The translations under genes were made by a program, and so were the position numbers. Of a DNA stretch of 64,000 nucleotides, positions 1 through 7,255 are shown piece after piece. Source of the DNA: Pseudomonas sp. StFLB209. GTDB taxonomy: Bacteria; Pseudomonadota; Gammaproteobacteria; Pseudomonadales; Pseudomonadaceae. The stretch is from NCBI RefSeq assembly GCF_000829415.1, contig NZ_AP014637.1, positions 4,171,001 to 4,235,000 on the forward strand, written 5' to 3'. Positions within the stretch are counted from its first letter, which is position 1. Every line of letters begins with the position of its first letter. The notes below the pieces were generated by a model that saw only the letters and a program-made list of their open reading frames with translations, had not been told where the DNA came from and searched no databases.

Positions 1-847
1 AGATGCCGGCAATCGCGGTAGGGAAGGCCAGGATCGCCGCCCAGGCGGCGAACTTTCTCTGGATCAGGCCCTGGCGTGATGACTCCAGCAGCAAGCCGAT
101 TTCAATGGTCTGGCTGGCCAGGTCACGCAGGTTGGCCAGGTCTTCCATCTGCCGTTTGACGTGAATCTCGACATCCCGAAAATAAGGACGCATGTTCTTG
201 TCGATGAATGGAAAACTGAGCTTTTGCAGTTCTTCGCCGACCTCGACCATGGGCGCCAGGTAGCGCCACAAACGCAGCAAATCACGGCGCAGGCCGTGAA
301 TGCGCTGGATCTGCGCATCGTTCATCACGCCATTGAGCACGCTCTGTTCCAGTTCTTCGAGCTCGCAATGAATGGCTTCGGCGACCGGTTGATAGTTCTC
401 GGTGACAAAGTCCAGTAGCGCGTAAAGCACGAAGTCCTCGCCGTGAGACAGCAGCAGCGGGCGCGCTTCGCAGCGTTGGCGCACCGCGCTGTAGGACTTC
501 GAATGGCCATTGCGCGAGGTAATGACATAGCCCTTGCCGGCAAAGATGTGGGTTTCGATGAATACCAGCTTGCCGTCTTCCCTGACCGGCGCATAGGTGA
601 CGATGAACAAGGCATCGCCAAAGGTTTCCAGCTTTGGTCGGCTATGCACCTCAAGGGCGTCTTCGATGGCCAGCTCATGCAGGTTGAACTGCTTCTTGAG
701 GCTGGCCAGCTCATGCGGGTCGGGCTTTTCCAGGCCAATCCAGACAAAGTGACCTGGCTTGGCGGCCCAGGTTGCACCTTCTTCCAGAGTAATATCGCTA
801 ACTTTTCTGCCTGCGCTGTAAACCGCTGCTGCAACTACTCGGCCCAT
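1..847 (-). CDS. corA: CorA-type Mg2+/Co2+ transporter, 3' end outside window
   Basis: Inner-membrane divalent-cation channel of the CorA/2-TM-GxN family. The 282 visible codons form the cytoplasmic N-terminal domain and the long stalk helix. The window edge cuts the gene just as the first transmembrane helix starts (residues AAILAFPTAIAGI), so the GMN selectivity motif and second helix are not seen. The ATG at 847 opens MGRVVAAAVYSAG; GGAAGAAG lies upstream. Family members are about 320 residues, so roughly 40 are missing. The downstream neighbour is unknown; the crotonase gene lies 69 bp upstream on the same strand. Identification rests on resemblance to Pseudomonas CorA through the soluble domain, including a PKLETFGDALFIV-like stretch. 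Confidence 0.88.
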   Translation of the reverse strand, partial: MGRVVAAAVYSAGRKVSDITLEEGATWAAKPGHFVWIGLEKPDPHELASLKKQFNLHELAIEDALEVHSRPKLETFGDALFIVTYAPVREDGKLVFIETHIFAGKGYVITSRNGHSKSYSAVRQRCEARPLLLSHGEDFVLYALLDFVTENYQPVAEAIHCELEELEQSVLNGVMNDAQIQRIHGLRRDLLRLWRYLAPMVEVGEELQKLSFPFIDKNMRPYFRDVEIHVKRQMEDLANLRDLASQTIEIGLLLESSRQGLIQRKFAAWAAILAFPTAIAGI

Positions 848-916
848 ATCGGTATCGCTTCTTCCGGATGCTGGTTCAGGTTGATCAGAGTATTGCAGCA
901 GCCGCGAGTTCGGGCA

Positions 917-1606
917 TCAGACAAGATGTTGGCGATCGAGCTCTATGGCTGCGTCGAGGGTTTCCAGCAGTGCGCGGCGGGCCTTGAGTTTGGTGTTGCG
1001 ATGCGCGGTCATGTTGATTTTTTTCAACTGCCCGGCCACTTGGCGTGCGGTTTCAATCAAATCCTGGGGGGCGACCACCTGATCGAGAAAGCCGGCCTCA
1101 CGTGCCGCTTGCGGGCCGAACATCTCGGCGTTGATCACCGAGCGGTGAAAGGCTGATTTGCGCAGCCGGTCGCGGGCCAGCTCGATGCCGACGTTATGCA
1201 TGGTCATGCCGATCTGCACTTCATTCAGGCCGATCTGGAACGGGCCCTCGACACCGATCCGGTAGTCGGCCGACAGCAGCAGGAAGGCGCCTTTGGCCAC
1301 GGCATGGCCAGGGCAGGCCACCACGATGGGGAAGGGGTGGGCCAGCATCCGCCGGGCCAGAGTCGAGCCCTGGGCGACCAGCGCGATCGCCGCTTCCGGG
1401 CCTGAGGTCATCACCTTGAGGTCGTAGCCGCCGGAAAGAATGCCCGGCTGGCCGGTGACGATCACCACTGCGCGATCCTGCACGGCCTGGTCCAGCGCGG
1501 CATTGAACGCATCAATGAGCAGCGGCGAGATCGCATTGACCTTGCCATTGTTCAGGGTCAGGGTGGCAATGCCTTCTTCGAGCTGGTACGAGATCAGGTC
1601 ACTCAT
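917..1606 (-). CDS. Crotonase/enoyl-CoA hydratase family protein
   Basis: Crotonase-fold protein, 229 residues, shorter than the usual 255-265. The N-terminal half has the family pattern (ATLTLNNGKVNAIS, the oxyanion-hole-like SGGYDLK, then GAFLLLSADYRIG). Where classical hydratases carry Pro-Glu with a catalytic glutamate, this protein has NEVQIGM, and the second glutamate region is divergent. The substrate, and whether it hydrates, isomerises or thioesterifies, cannot be read from sequence. Start ATG at 1606 follows AAGGAATTGCGCC, a good ribosome site. It is upstream of corA on the same strand with a 69-bp gap and may be cotranscribed. No beta-oxidation partners are adjacent. Confidence 0.85.
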   Translation of the reverse strand: MSDLISYQLEEGIATLTLNNGKVNAISPLLIDAFNAALDQAVQDRAVVIVTGQPGILSGGYDLKVMTSGPEAAIALVAQGSTLARRMLAHPFPIVVACPGHAVAKGAFLLLSADYRIGVEGPFQIGLNEVQIGMTMHNVGIELARDRLRKSAFHRSVINAEMFGPQAAREAGFLDQVVAPQDLIETARQVAGQLKKINMTAHRNTKLKARRALLETLDAAIELDRQHLV

Positions 1607-1742
1607 GGCGCAATTCCTTATTGGCGTATTCGGCAGACGTTACCCATGCAAAGGGTGCAGGTAAAGAACTGACTAACCGGTCATCAAAAGCCCGATTGGA
1701 CACGCCACCGCTGCTGGCTGCTGCACCCGGTCTGGGTATGGA

Positions 1743-2036
1743 TCAGGACTGGATGTCGTTGAACGAGCAGTACTCATCCCATTCCATGCCGAGCGCTTCG
1801 GCAACCTGGCGGTGGGCTTCCAGGCGCATTTGCTGGCGTTGCTGCTCAGACTCGGCAATCAGCTCGATGGCCAGCTCCCAGGCCTCGATCCCTTGTTCAT
1901 CAGCCGCATCTTCAAAGGCCCACTGCACCTGTTGCTGTTGCTCTTTGGCGCTGAGCTGGCTGATTTCATCCTTGAGCGTCGGGTGGGTGGCCAGGTATTT
2001 GGCCAAGGCGGCTTCTTGCCACTCGTTCATGTTCAT
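1743..2036 (-). CDS. DUF6388-like small cytoplasmic protein
   Basis: 97-residue acidic, Gln/Glu-rich, largely helical protein with no signal peptide or membrane segment. The pattern AFEDAADEQGIEAWEL and EALGMEWDEYC resembles small Pseudomonas proteins classed as DUF6388, as I recall the family. The function is unknown. GAGGAG ends 7 nt before the ATG at 2036; a second ATG at 2039 is only 4 nt away, so 2036 is preferred. Reading upstream to 2087 is open but lacks a ribosome site. It lies 50 bp downstream of the DUF4124 gene in the same direction. Confidence 0.7.
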   Translation of the reverse strand: MNMNEWQEAALAKYLATHPTLKDEISQLSAKEQQQQVQWAFEDAADEQGIEAWELAIELIAESEQQRQQMRLEAHRQVAEALGMEWDEYCSFNDIQS

Positions 2037-2086
2037 CATGCGGCTCCTCGGGTGCGTGGCATCACGGTTGATGCCCAAGGGCGCCA

Positions 2087-2554
2087 TTATCGTTGGCGCA
2101 TGCTGCCTGGCAAGCCTTGCGGTATCGCTTCGTTGCTGCCCATCGCGCGGCGCAGCGCTTCATCGAACGACGACTGGCCGGCACTGGGGTCGAAGCACTC
2201 GCTGTAAAATTGCTTGCCGGCGCATTTGGAGGCGACGGTGGGCGCGGGAAGCCGGTTCTCCTGCAGCTTCTTGTAGTTCTCGCCCTCAATCACTTTGGCG
2301 TTGGTCTTGCCGCTGATCTGCAGGTTCTTGATTGCCCGCAGATGAACTTCATGGACATGCTCACGAGGCGTGTCCGGGGTCATCAGCGGCGGGCCGGGGC
2401 GCTGCACGGTGGTTTCACCGCGATTGAGCGGGCAGGGCGTGGCGGCGTAGCCGATTTTGCCTTCCGGTGAAACACACTTGAATATTTCGCCCTGCGCGTA
2501 GTCGCACAGAACAATAGCCAGCGCGAATGCGATCAATGATGAACGGCGTTTCAT
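2087..2554 (-). CDS. Exported DUF4124-domain protein
   Basis: 155-residue protein with an N-terminal export signal (MKRRSSLIAFALAIVLCDYAQG), cleaved probably near residue 22. It is followed by the DUF4124 pattern EIFKCVSPEGKIGYAATPCP, a small beta domain with paired cysteines common in periplasmic proteins of gammaproteobacteria. The C-terminal part has two more cysteines (SKCAGK, SECFD) and is Gln/Pro-rich. Start ATG at 2554 is fixed by a strong GGAGGAG site directly upstream; the longer reading frame to 2818 has no such site. The role is unknown; periplasmic location is inferred from the signal. Confidence 0.75.
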   Translation of the reverse strand: MKRRSSLIAFALAIVLCDYAQGEIFKCVSPEGKIGYAATPCPLNRGETTVQRPGPPLMTPDTPREHVHEVHLRAIKNLQISGKTNAKVIEGENYKKLQENRLPAPTVASKCAGKQFYSECFDPSAGQSSFDEALRRAMGSNEAIPQGLPGSMRQR

Positions 2555-2699
2555 CTGCTCCTCCCTGAGTGGCGCAAGGCTACCATTGCCGCGCTTCAGG
2601 GAACAGTCCCTGGCACCGTTCGTCTGCCGGGCTGCACCATTGTCAACGGCTTGGTTCCCACAGCTATGAACCCATTCATTCCTGTCGCGGAGGCTGCAC

Positions 2700-2861
2700 A
2701 TGCCGACCCATAAAAATGACCCGCTACCCACCGGCAAGCCGGATTTCGACCCCGATTCACCGGATCTGGAAGACCCGCAGATCGACCCGCCAGAACCTGC
2801 CAAGTCACCTGACGACAAGCCACCGGCAGGCGATTACCCGCCCTATAACGAGAATAAGTAA
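2700..2861 (+). CDS. Small Pro/Asp-rich protein, 53 aa
   Basis: Begins MPTHKNDPLPTGKPDF and ends YNENK. It is dominated by Pro, Asp, Glu and Lys, is strongly hydrophilic and probably disordered, with no signal or membrane segment. A good ribosome site (GCGGAGG) sits 7-8 nt upstream of the ATG at 2700. It lies between two minus-strand genes, overlapping neither. I recall similar short proteins in other Pseudomonas genomes, but no function is known. Confidence 0.65.
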   Translation: MPTHKNDPLPTGKPDFDPDSPDLEDPQIDPPEPAKSPDDKPPAGDYPPYNENK

Positions 2862-2867
2862 TCGGCG

Positions 2868-3236
2868 CTATGGATTGGCCTGCAGATACTCCAGCAGGTC
2901 TTCCATGCGTTGCTCATTGCCCATCCACCAGAGCTTCATGCGGGTGCCTGGCACCATGCCGTCGGGATCCTTGACCAGTGTTGCGATGTTCTCGCGGGTC
3001 CAGACAATTCCGGAGTTGTGCATGGCGTCCGTGTATTTGTAGTCGGCCGTAGCCCCGGCGTTACGGCCGATCACCCCGTTAAGCTGGGGGCCGAAGGCGG
3101 CTCGTGCATGCGGGCCGATCTTGTGGCAGCCGGCACACAGTTTGGTAAATACCGCCTTGCCGGCCTCGGCATCCCCCGCGCCATAGGCACTGCCGGCCGC
3201 CAACAGCGCCAAAAGCAGTAATACGGTGTTCTTCAT
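2868..3236 (-). CDS. Periplasmic class I cytochrome c
   Basis: 122 residues: signal peptide (residues 1-19), covalent heme site C34-A-G-C37-H38, and a likely sixth ligand Met100 in PGTRM, the usual arrangement of small c2/c550-type cytochromes. The mature protein is about 100 residues, right for a soluble single-heme electron carrier. It probably shuttles electrons in the periplasm, but no oxidase or dehydrogenase gene is adjacent, so its partner is unknown. The 3' end is 6 bp from the end of the convergent 53-aa gene. Confidence 0.9.
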   Translation of the reverse strand: MKNTVLLLLALLAAGSAYGAGDAEAGKAVFTKLCAGCHKIGPHARAAFGPQLNGVIGRNAGATADYKYTDAMHNSGIVWTRENIATLVKDPDGMVPGTRMKLWWMGNEQRMEDLLEYLQANP

Positions 3237-3402
3237 GGGGCCTCGTCAGCACGATTTTCAAGGCCGGGATGCTAACCCACACCGATGGTGAGGAAAACCG
3301 GGTCTGTGGTCATGAGCGTGGACAACCTATGTCAGCCGGGTTGTCACCCCAGCCAAAGCCTGCTTGAAGGACGGCAGGCCCTCGCTGGTTTAGATCTGGT
3401 TT

Positions 3403-4548
3403 TCAAACGGTTTGCCAGCCCTGCTGAGCCGTCCAGCGCCACAGGCGCGGTTCGCCGTGGCGGTCCTTGCGCTGCGCTTTGCAAACCATCGCCTGCTGAT
3501 CGTCATGCCAGAGCAGTTCAGGGAAGGTCATTGAGACCAGCAGGCCGCTGGCAACCTGATCGACGCTGATCTCGGCCTGCGGGCTGTGCAGCGGCTCAAG
3601 CGGGTTGTCCAGCGTGCGCAGGCTGTGCGGCAAGTGCAACTGCCAATCGAACACCGGGCCACCCGGCGGCGCGGGGGACGGAAATGGCTGCTCATGGGCC
3701 TGGCGCAAAATGTCCCACTGGTTCTGCGCAATCCACAGATCGGCAACCTGAACCATCTTGTGCGGCTGCGAGTGGGCGATCAAATCGTCGATCATCGCGC
3801 TCCAGGTCTTGTTGGAAACCAGCGGGCTTTCCCGGCCGGTGATTGTCAAGTTGCCGACCAGATCGATCTCCCAGAAACGGCTGTCGACATCGCAGACATG
3901 CAGCAGGTGTTGCTTGCGGTCGTAGATCATCAACGGCCAGTGGCTGCGCGAAGGTGCTGGGGTCACGAAATAGCGTCCGTTTGGAGAGAAGCCGCTCGAC
4001 GCACCGCCGCCGTAAATGACGCTGCCATCAGGCAATAGGTAATCGCACACGGCAGGCCCGCCCATGACAAACTCGCTGCAAGACAGCACCCGCACTGCCT
4101 CGCCTTCGGGGCTAAGCGGCGCCTGACCGCTCCAGGCGTTGGGTCCCGGAATGTCCAGGGGCGTGCATTCGGTAATCCGCGGCTTGCTGTGCGGCTCGGG
4201 AATATTGAGCCTGGCGAGCTTCTGCCAGCCCTTATGCACCACCACAAGCATGATGAAGCACAGGATGCACACCAGCGCCCCGGTAAAGCCGGACGACACC
4301 AGGCTACCCAGCAGATAACTGACGCCGAAACAGCTGCCCAGCATCCACATGAAGGTACTGTCTACTTCACCGCGAATGCGGTTCTCTAGCCACTCGGCAA
4401 GGTGCGCCAGGACCCAATAGGCGATGATCAGGGCCGGCGGCAGATAGAGCGGGATGACAAAGGGAATGACCAGCAGCGCCAGGTTGAGCAACAGCTTTAC
4501 AAGCACGATGAAGAAGTTGTCTTTGTCTTGATAGGGAATGCCAGACAT
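3403..4548 (-). CDS. Membrane protein of unknown function
   Basis: 381 residues. The first 110 contain about four hydrophobic segments (roughly 12-32, 34-52, 66-86, 88-108), followed by a soluble C-terminal domain of about 270 residues with short beta-like stretches (SVIYGGGASSGFSPNGRYFV, HLLHVCDVDSRFWEIDLVGN) reminiscent of propeller blades. No catalytic motif is recognised. It starts MSGIPYQDKDNF at 4548 with only a weak ribosome site. It appears to be a single-gene unit. Membrane anchoring with a soluble sensing or binding domain is an inference from topology only. Confidence 0.7.
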   Translation of the reverse strand: MSGIPYQDKDNFFIVLVKLLLNLALLVIPFVIPLYLPPALIIAYWVLAHLAEWLENRIRGEVDSTFMWMLGSCFGVSYLLGSLVSSGFTGALVCILCFIMLVVVHKGWQKLARLNIPEPHSKPRITECTPLDIPGPNAWSGQAPLSPEGEAVRVLSCSEFVMGGPAVCDYLLPDGSVIYGGGASSGFSPNGRYFVTPAPSRSHWPLMIYDRKQHLLHVCDVDSRFWEIDLVGNLTITGRESPLVSNKTWSAMIDDLIAHSQPHKMVQVADLWIAQNQWDILRQAHEQPFPSPAPPGGPVFDWQLHLPHSLRTLDNPLEPLHSPQAEISVDQVASGLLVSMTFPELLWHDDQQAMVCKAQRKDRHGEPRLWRWTAQQGWQTV

Positions 4549-4727
4549 CGTGCCAGCTCAGGTTTTTTCAGAAGGCCATGATCATAACCGTGACGCGGGC
4601 AGGGCGACGACGCTGTTGGGTGGATTTCGGGACGGGGTTCGCAGCCTTTGCCAATCAGGCCTTTTGCGGATGGGGTAACCCACGCCAGGCCGTGGTTTTG
4701 CACACGGCCTGCGTGAGCTGCACGCGC

Positions 4728-4991
4728 TCAGAGATCTTTCTTGGCCTCTTTGTCGACCTGCTTGTCGGCCTTGTGTCGTTCATCATCGGCGTGCCGCGCA
4801 CCTTTATCGACTTCATCAGCATCGTGCTTGACGCCCTTATCGAGCTCTTTGGCGTCATGCTCGACCCCTTTGTCCAGCTCGCGGTTGTCATGGCGAACGC
4901 CCTTTTCCAGTGGCGTCTCGGCAAACGCCTGTGCCGACAGGGTGGCGGCCAGAACCAGAGCGCCTGCCAGGGCCAGAATCGGTTTACGCAT
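4728..4991 (-). CDS. Exported protein built of 11-residue LDKG(V)xHDA repeats
   Basis: 87 residues. A clear signal peptide (residues 1-24, ending AQAFA) precedes a mature part consisting of about four imperfect 11-residue repeats: PLEKGVRHDNR, ELDKGVEHDAK, ELDKGVKHDAD, EVDKGARHADD. It then ends in a Lys/Asp tail. The 11-residue period with charged flanks suggests a right-handed coiled coil, and regular histidines could bind metal; both are inferences. CAGGAG is 7 nt before the ATG. It lies next to the phage-like island but on the other strand and shows no phage character. Confidence 0.75.
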   Translation of the reverse strand: MRKPILALAGALVLAATLSAQAFAETPLEKGVRHDNRELDKGVEHDAKELDKGVKHDADEVDKGARHADDERHKADKQVDKEAKKDL

Positions 4992-5126
4992 GGTATTACT
5001 CCTGAATTCGACGACCAGTCCGTCATGGACTGCTGAATTTCAAGCTAGCTCAGGGGGCGGGTAATGGCAGGCCGTTGGTCGGCAGTTCGAGGCCCGAAGC
5101 GCATCGCTTAATCGGCAAGGCAGAAA

Positions 5127-5141
5127 AACACGTATCGTTTT
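5127..5141. promoter_or_regulatory. Weak candidate repressor operator
   Basis: AACACGTATCGTTTT has one perfect and one 4-of-5 half-site relative to the clear operator AACACATTAGGTGTT at 6759. Another AACAC half-site lies 22 bp further on (5149). The position before the repressor gene would suit autoregulation. This is pattern matching only. Confidence 0.25.
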
Positions 5142-5199
5142 AATGAAAAACACAATAAATGTAGACACAGGTATTTCATTTCGTGGTCAAATCCTGCGT

Positions 5200-6039
5200 A
5201 TGAACGAAACCATCGGAAAACGCATCAAGCGTCTCAGAACGGCCGCAAAGATGTCGCAGGCTCAGCTTGCGCAAGCCTGCGGCTGGAAATCGCAATCACG
5301 GGTGGGCAACTATGAGGCTGACTCGCGCGAGCCCTCGTTTGCCGATATCGAGGCCATTGCCACGGCCCTGCAAATCGACAAATCGCAGCTGTTGCTGGAT
5401 ATGCGCGCGCTGCAGCCGGGTGGGGGCCTGACCAACCTGCCAGCGCCTGCCAAGACTTCTGCCGCTGATCTGGTGACCCAGATGCTGGTCAGGCACGGCA
5501 AGAACCTCGACGAGCAAGCGCGCAAGAAGATCGCTGACGCAGTGCGCGACACTGCAGATGAAGTGAGTGCCGGCAATGTGATCCAGGCTGATTTTTCCGG
5601 GTTGAAGGCCACGCCGGACGAAATCGTGATTCGTCAGTACGACATACGCGGCTCGATGGGGCACGGCCAAATACCGCCAGATTACAAAGAGGTCATCCGC
5701 AACCTGATCATCAGCGAAGATGTGTTGCGTGAAAAGGGCGTGACCTACACCTCCAGGCACTCTCTGGCGATGATCACTGGCTGGGGCCAGAGCATGGAAG
5801 GCACGATCAACGACAAAGACCCGGTCATTGTGGATCGTGGCGTCAATGAGTTCATCGGCGACGGCGTGTACGTGATCACCTGGCACGACATGCTGTACAT
5901 CAAACGCCTGCAGGTGTTCGATGCTGAGCGGTTCTGGCTGATCTCGGACAACGAGAAGCACAAGGACCAGCAAGCCCGTATCGAAGACGTGACCATTCAC
6001 GCCAAAGTGCTGCTGGTCTGGAATGCCAAAAAGGTCTGA
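5200..6039 (+). CDS. Phage-type repressor: HTH_XRE plus S24/LexA-fold peptidase domain (PrtR/CI-like)
   Basis: 279 residues. The N-terminal XRE helix-turn-helix (residues 5-60, MSQAQLAQACGWKSQSRVGN) is joined through a linker to a LexA/S24 C-terminal domain with the Ser-Lys pair S198 (GWGQSMEG) and K235 (LYIKRLQ). Such repressors hold phage or pyocin lysis genes silent until RecA filaments trigger self-cleavage. The usual Ala-Gly or Cys-Gly cleavage site is not obvious; the equivalent stretch reads YDIRGSMGHG. The ATG at 5200 starts the canonical HTH; the frame is open back to 5143, with no ribosome site there. It is the probable controller of the operators at 6759 and 6784. Confidence 0.88.
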   Translation: MNETIGKRIKRLRTAAKMSQAQLAQACGWKSQSRVGNYEADSREPSFADIEAIATALQIDKSQLLLDMRALQPGGGLTNLPAPAKTSAADLVTQMLVRHGKNLDEQARKKIADAVRDTADEVSAGNVIQADFSGLKATPDEIVIRQYDIRGSMGHGQIPPDYKEVIRNLIISEDVLREKGVTYTSRHSLAMITGWGQSMEGTINDKDPVIVDRGVNEFIGDGVYVITWHDMLYIKRLQVFDAERFWLISDNEKHKDQQARIEDVTIHAKVLLVWNAKKV

Positions 6040-6041
6040 GG

Positions 6042-6210
6042 CCAATACAGTTCGGTTAAGCGCCGCATACCCGATGGGAGTGGCCGGTCGGCGCTCCGGT
6101 TGCGGACGAAGAAGCCAGCACATTCGCAGCAATTGCTCTGACTTTGCCGGCCTCTTCGCTACCAAGGTAGCTCCCACAGAGGTATACAGTGCCTAAACGA
6201 ACAGTATTGG
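6042..6210. repeat. MITE-like inverted-repeat element, copy A
   Basis: A 169-bp element starts 2 bp after the repressor stop. The left end CCAATACAGTTCGGTTAAGC and the right end (reverse complement CCAATACTGTTCGTTTAGGC) form imperfect terminal inverted repeats extending about 39 bp inward to a GGGAG/CTCCC core. The interior has the REP-like block CATTCGCAGCA and CTCTTCGCTACCAAGGTAGC, shared with copies at 23152, 35705 and 43728. It has no coding capacity. It might also serve as a transcription terminator. Confidence 0.7.
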
Positions 6211-6341
6211 ATCTATGGCTGATTTAGCCTGAACGTTTGCGGGTGCCGGTCAGTCCGGTACCTGTCGCCACAGCCGGAGCGCTCTTGCCCGGCTGCTCTC
6301 GCCAATCTGTCGTGCTGGCCGCAAAGCCCCCCCTCGTTGGT

Positions 6342-6644
6342 TCAGAAAGGCGCTGCTTCGACGGTCTCGACCTCTGCCTGCTCCACTATCCGATCCTCAT
6401 CGGTCGGCTTGACCCATTCCAGCAGCACGCCCCCGTCATCCTGAAAGGTCATATTGATCCCGTCGGTTTCCGCCAAAAGCTCCATGACCGCCTCCCATGC
6501 CTGATCCGTGTCTGTGTCCAGCCGGTGGATCAGCGCGGCACAGCGTTCCTGGGCTCTGGGTGAATTGATCATCTCTGCGATACGCAACCCCAGCCGTTCT
6601 ACCTCGCTCATTACCCGTGCTTCAGGCGTGTTCTGCTTGGTCAT
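6342..6644 (-). CDS. DUF1654 family protein, LexA-box controlled
   Basis: 100-residue cytoplasmic protein of the Pseudomonas DUF1654 family: VERLGLRIAEMINSPRAQER, HRLDTDTDQAWEAVMELLAETDGI, then a beta-like MTFQDDGGVLLEW. There is no signal or membrane segment. The family function is unknown to me; members often sit near pyocin or prophage regulators. The ATG at 6644 follows AGGAAG with good spacing; the longer frame to 6749 has no site. A LexA-type palindrome lies 16 bp upstream of the start, implying SOS induction. It is transcribed away from the twin-operator promoter and convergent with the repressor gene. Confidence 0.82.
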   Translation of the reverse strand: MTKQNTPEARVMSEVERLGLRIAEMINSPRAQERCAALIHRLDTDTDQAWEAVMELLAETDGINMTFQDDGGVLLEWVKPTDEDRIVEQAEVETVEAAPF

Positions 6645-6659
6645 AGCGATCTTCCTTTT

Positions 6660-6675
6660 CTGTATATATATCCAG
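6660..6675 (-). promoter_or_regulatory. LexA (SOS) box
   Basis: CTGTATATATATCCAG fits the CTG-N10-CAG LexA consensus with the typical alternating AT core. Only the final C of the core departs from the ideal palindrome. It is 16 bp upstream of the DUF1654 start, where LexA would block transcription. Confidence 0.8.
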
Positions 6676-6758
6676 TTGTTGCGAGAGGATATAACACGTT
6701 GCGTGGCTTGATAACCCTTCGCGATAGGAAATTTCAGCAACGCCCGCAAGAAATAAAA

Positions 6759-6773
6759 AACACATTAGGTGTT
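6759..6773. promoter_or_regulatory. Operator 1 of twin phage-type operator
   Basis: AACACATTAGGTGTT is a perfect AACAC-N5-GTGTT palindrome. It ends at the first base of a -35 hexamer (6773-6778). Its centre is 25 bp from that of operator 2, with the same ANCAC-N2-TAGGTGNT pattern. Confidence 0.65.
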
Positions 6774-6801
6774 TGACTAATAAATCACGATAGGTGATAT
6801 T
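6773..6801 (+). promoter_or_regulatory. Rightward promoter of the island, embedded between operators
   Basis: A -35 TTGACT (6773-6778), a 17-bp spacer and a -10 GATATT (6796-6801, 4 of 6 to consensus). Operator 1 touches the -35 and operator 2 overlaps the spacer and -10, so bound repressor would exclude RNA polymerase. The predicted transcript starts near 6808 and runs to com, the secreted-protein gene and, by read-through, the lysis genes. Confidence 0.6.
6784..6798. promoter_or_regulatory. Operator 2 of twin phage-type operator
   Basis: ATCACGATAGGTGAT is a perfect ATCAC-N5-GTGAT palindrome sharing the TAGGTG core with operator 1. It lies over the spacer and -10 of the rightward promoter. 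Confidence 0.65.
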
Positions 6802-6966
6802 GGTGTCCGTCGCAGCAAGCAACGCACGGCGACAGACAGGCTGGAGGTTCTCCGGCCAGTAGTCGGCAGCGAATTACCGAGTCAACCCCGCAAGGCGAAA
6901 GCATCAAGCGGAACGGACCTGGAGCAACAGTTTTTTGAAACGGATTTCTGGCCCCTGAACAAGTGA
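6799..6966 (+). pseudogene. Possible 3' remnant of a lost gene
   Basis: In one frame this stretch reads as a plausible protein C-terminus (VRRSKQRTATDRLEVLRPVV, then SGTDLEQQFFETDFWPLNK and TGA at 6964-6966). There is no ATG, GTG or TTG start in frame and a stop lies at 6781. It may be the tail of a phage gene lost when the island shrank, or chance. The remaining 79 bp to com show nothing else. Confidence 0.3.
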
Positions 6967-7051
6967 GGCCGGATGCAGAGTCAGCTTGTATGTCGCCTTT
7001 CGTCACTAGCGATAGCGTGGTGGGCATGGCAGATAAAGGAAGATTATGCAG

Positions 7052-7252
7052 ATGCTTAAAGATTGCAGATGCGGTAAGTGCAACAGACTTCTCGCCCGTG
7101 TGGGCGGTTTTACCGAACTCCAGATCAAATGTTCCCGCTGTGGAACGTTGAATCATGTGAAGGCCACGAGCCTCGAGAAAGCGCCTTTGAGCGAGCAAAG
7201 CGCGGCCAGTCCGTGCGATTTGAATTCCGCTCAACATCAATCATCGAGGTGA
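7052..7252 (+). CDS. com: Com family zinc-finger translational regulator
   Basis: 66-residue homologue of the phage Mu Com protein, which binds mRNA and unmasks the start of the downstream mom gene. Visible zinc ligands are C5/C7/C10 near the N-terminus (DCRCGKCNRLLA) and C27/C30 (IKCSRCGTLNH), the four-cysteine knuckle of the family. AAGGAAG lies 9 nt before the ATG at 7052; an ATG at 7046 would add two residues. Its TGA (7250-7252) lies within the ribosome site of the next gene, whose ATG is 4 bp later. So translation of that gene is likely coupled to or controlled by Com. No methylase or mom gene is present. Confidence 0.8.
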   Translation: MLKDCRCGKCNRLLARVGGFTELQIKCSRCGTLNHVKATSLEKAPLSEQSAASPCDLNSAQHQSSR

Positions 7253-7255
7253 ACC

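Noticed and set aside
6799..6810. ATTGGTGTCC resembling a PrtN P-box repeat
   Set aside because: P-boxes occur as several phased repeats; only one copy is here, overlapping the -10 region, and no prtN gene is in the window.
6785..7240. Minus-strand 151-codon frame across com
   Set aside because: It runs antisense to the clear Com gene and the operator region, has no ribosome site and no recognisable domain.
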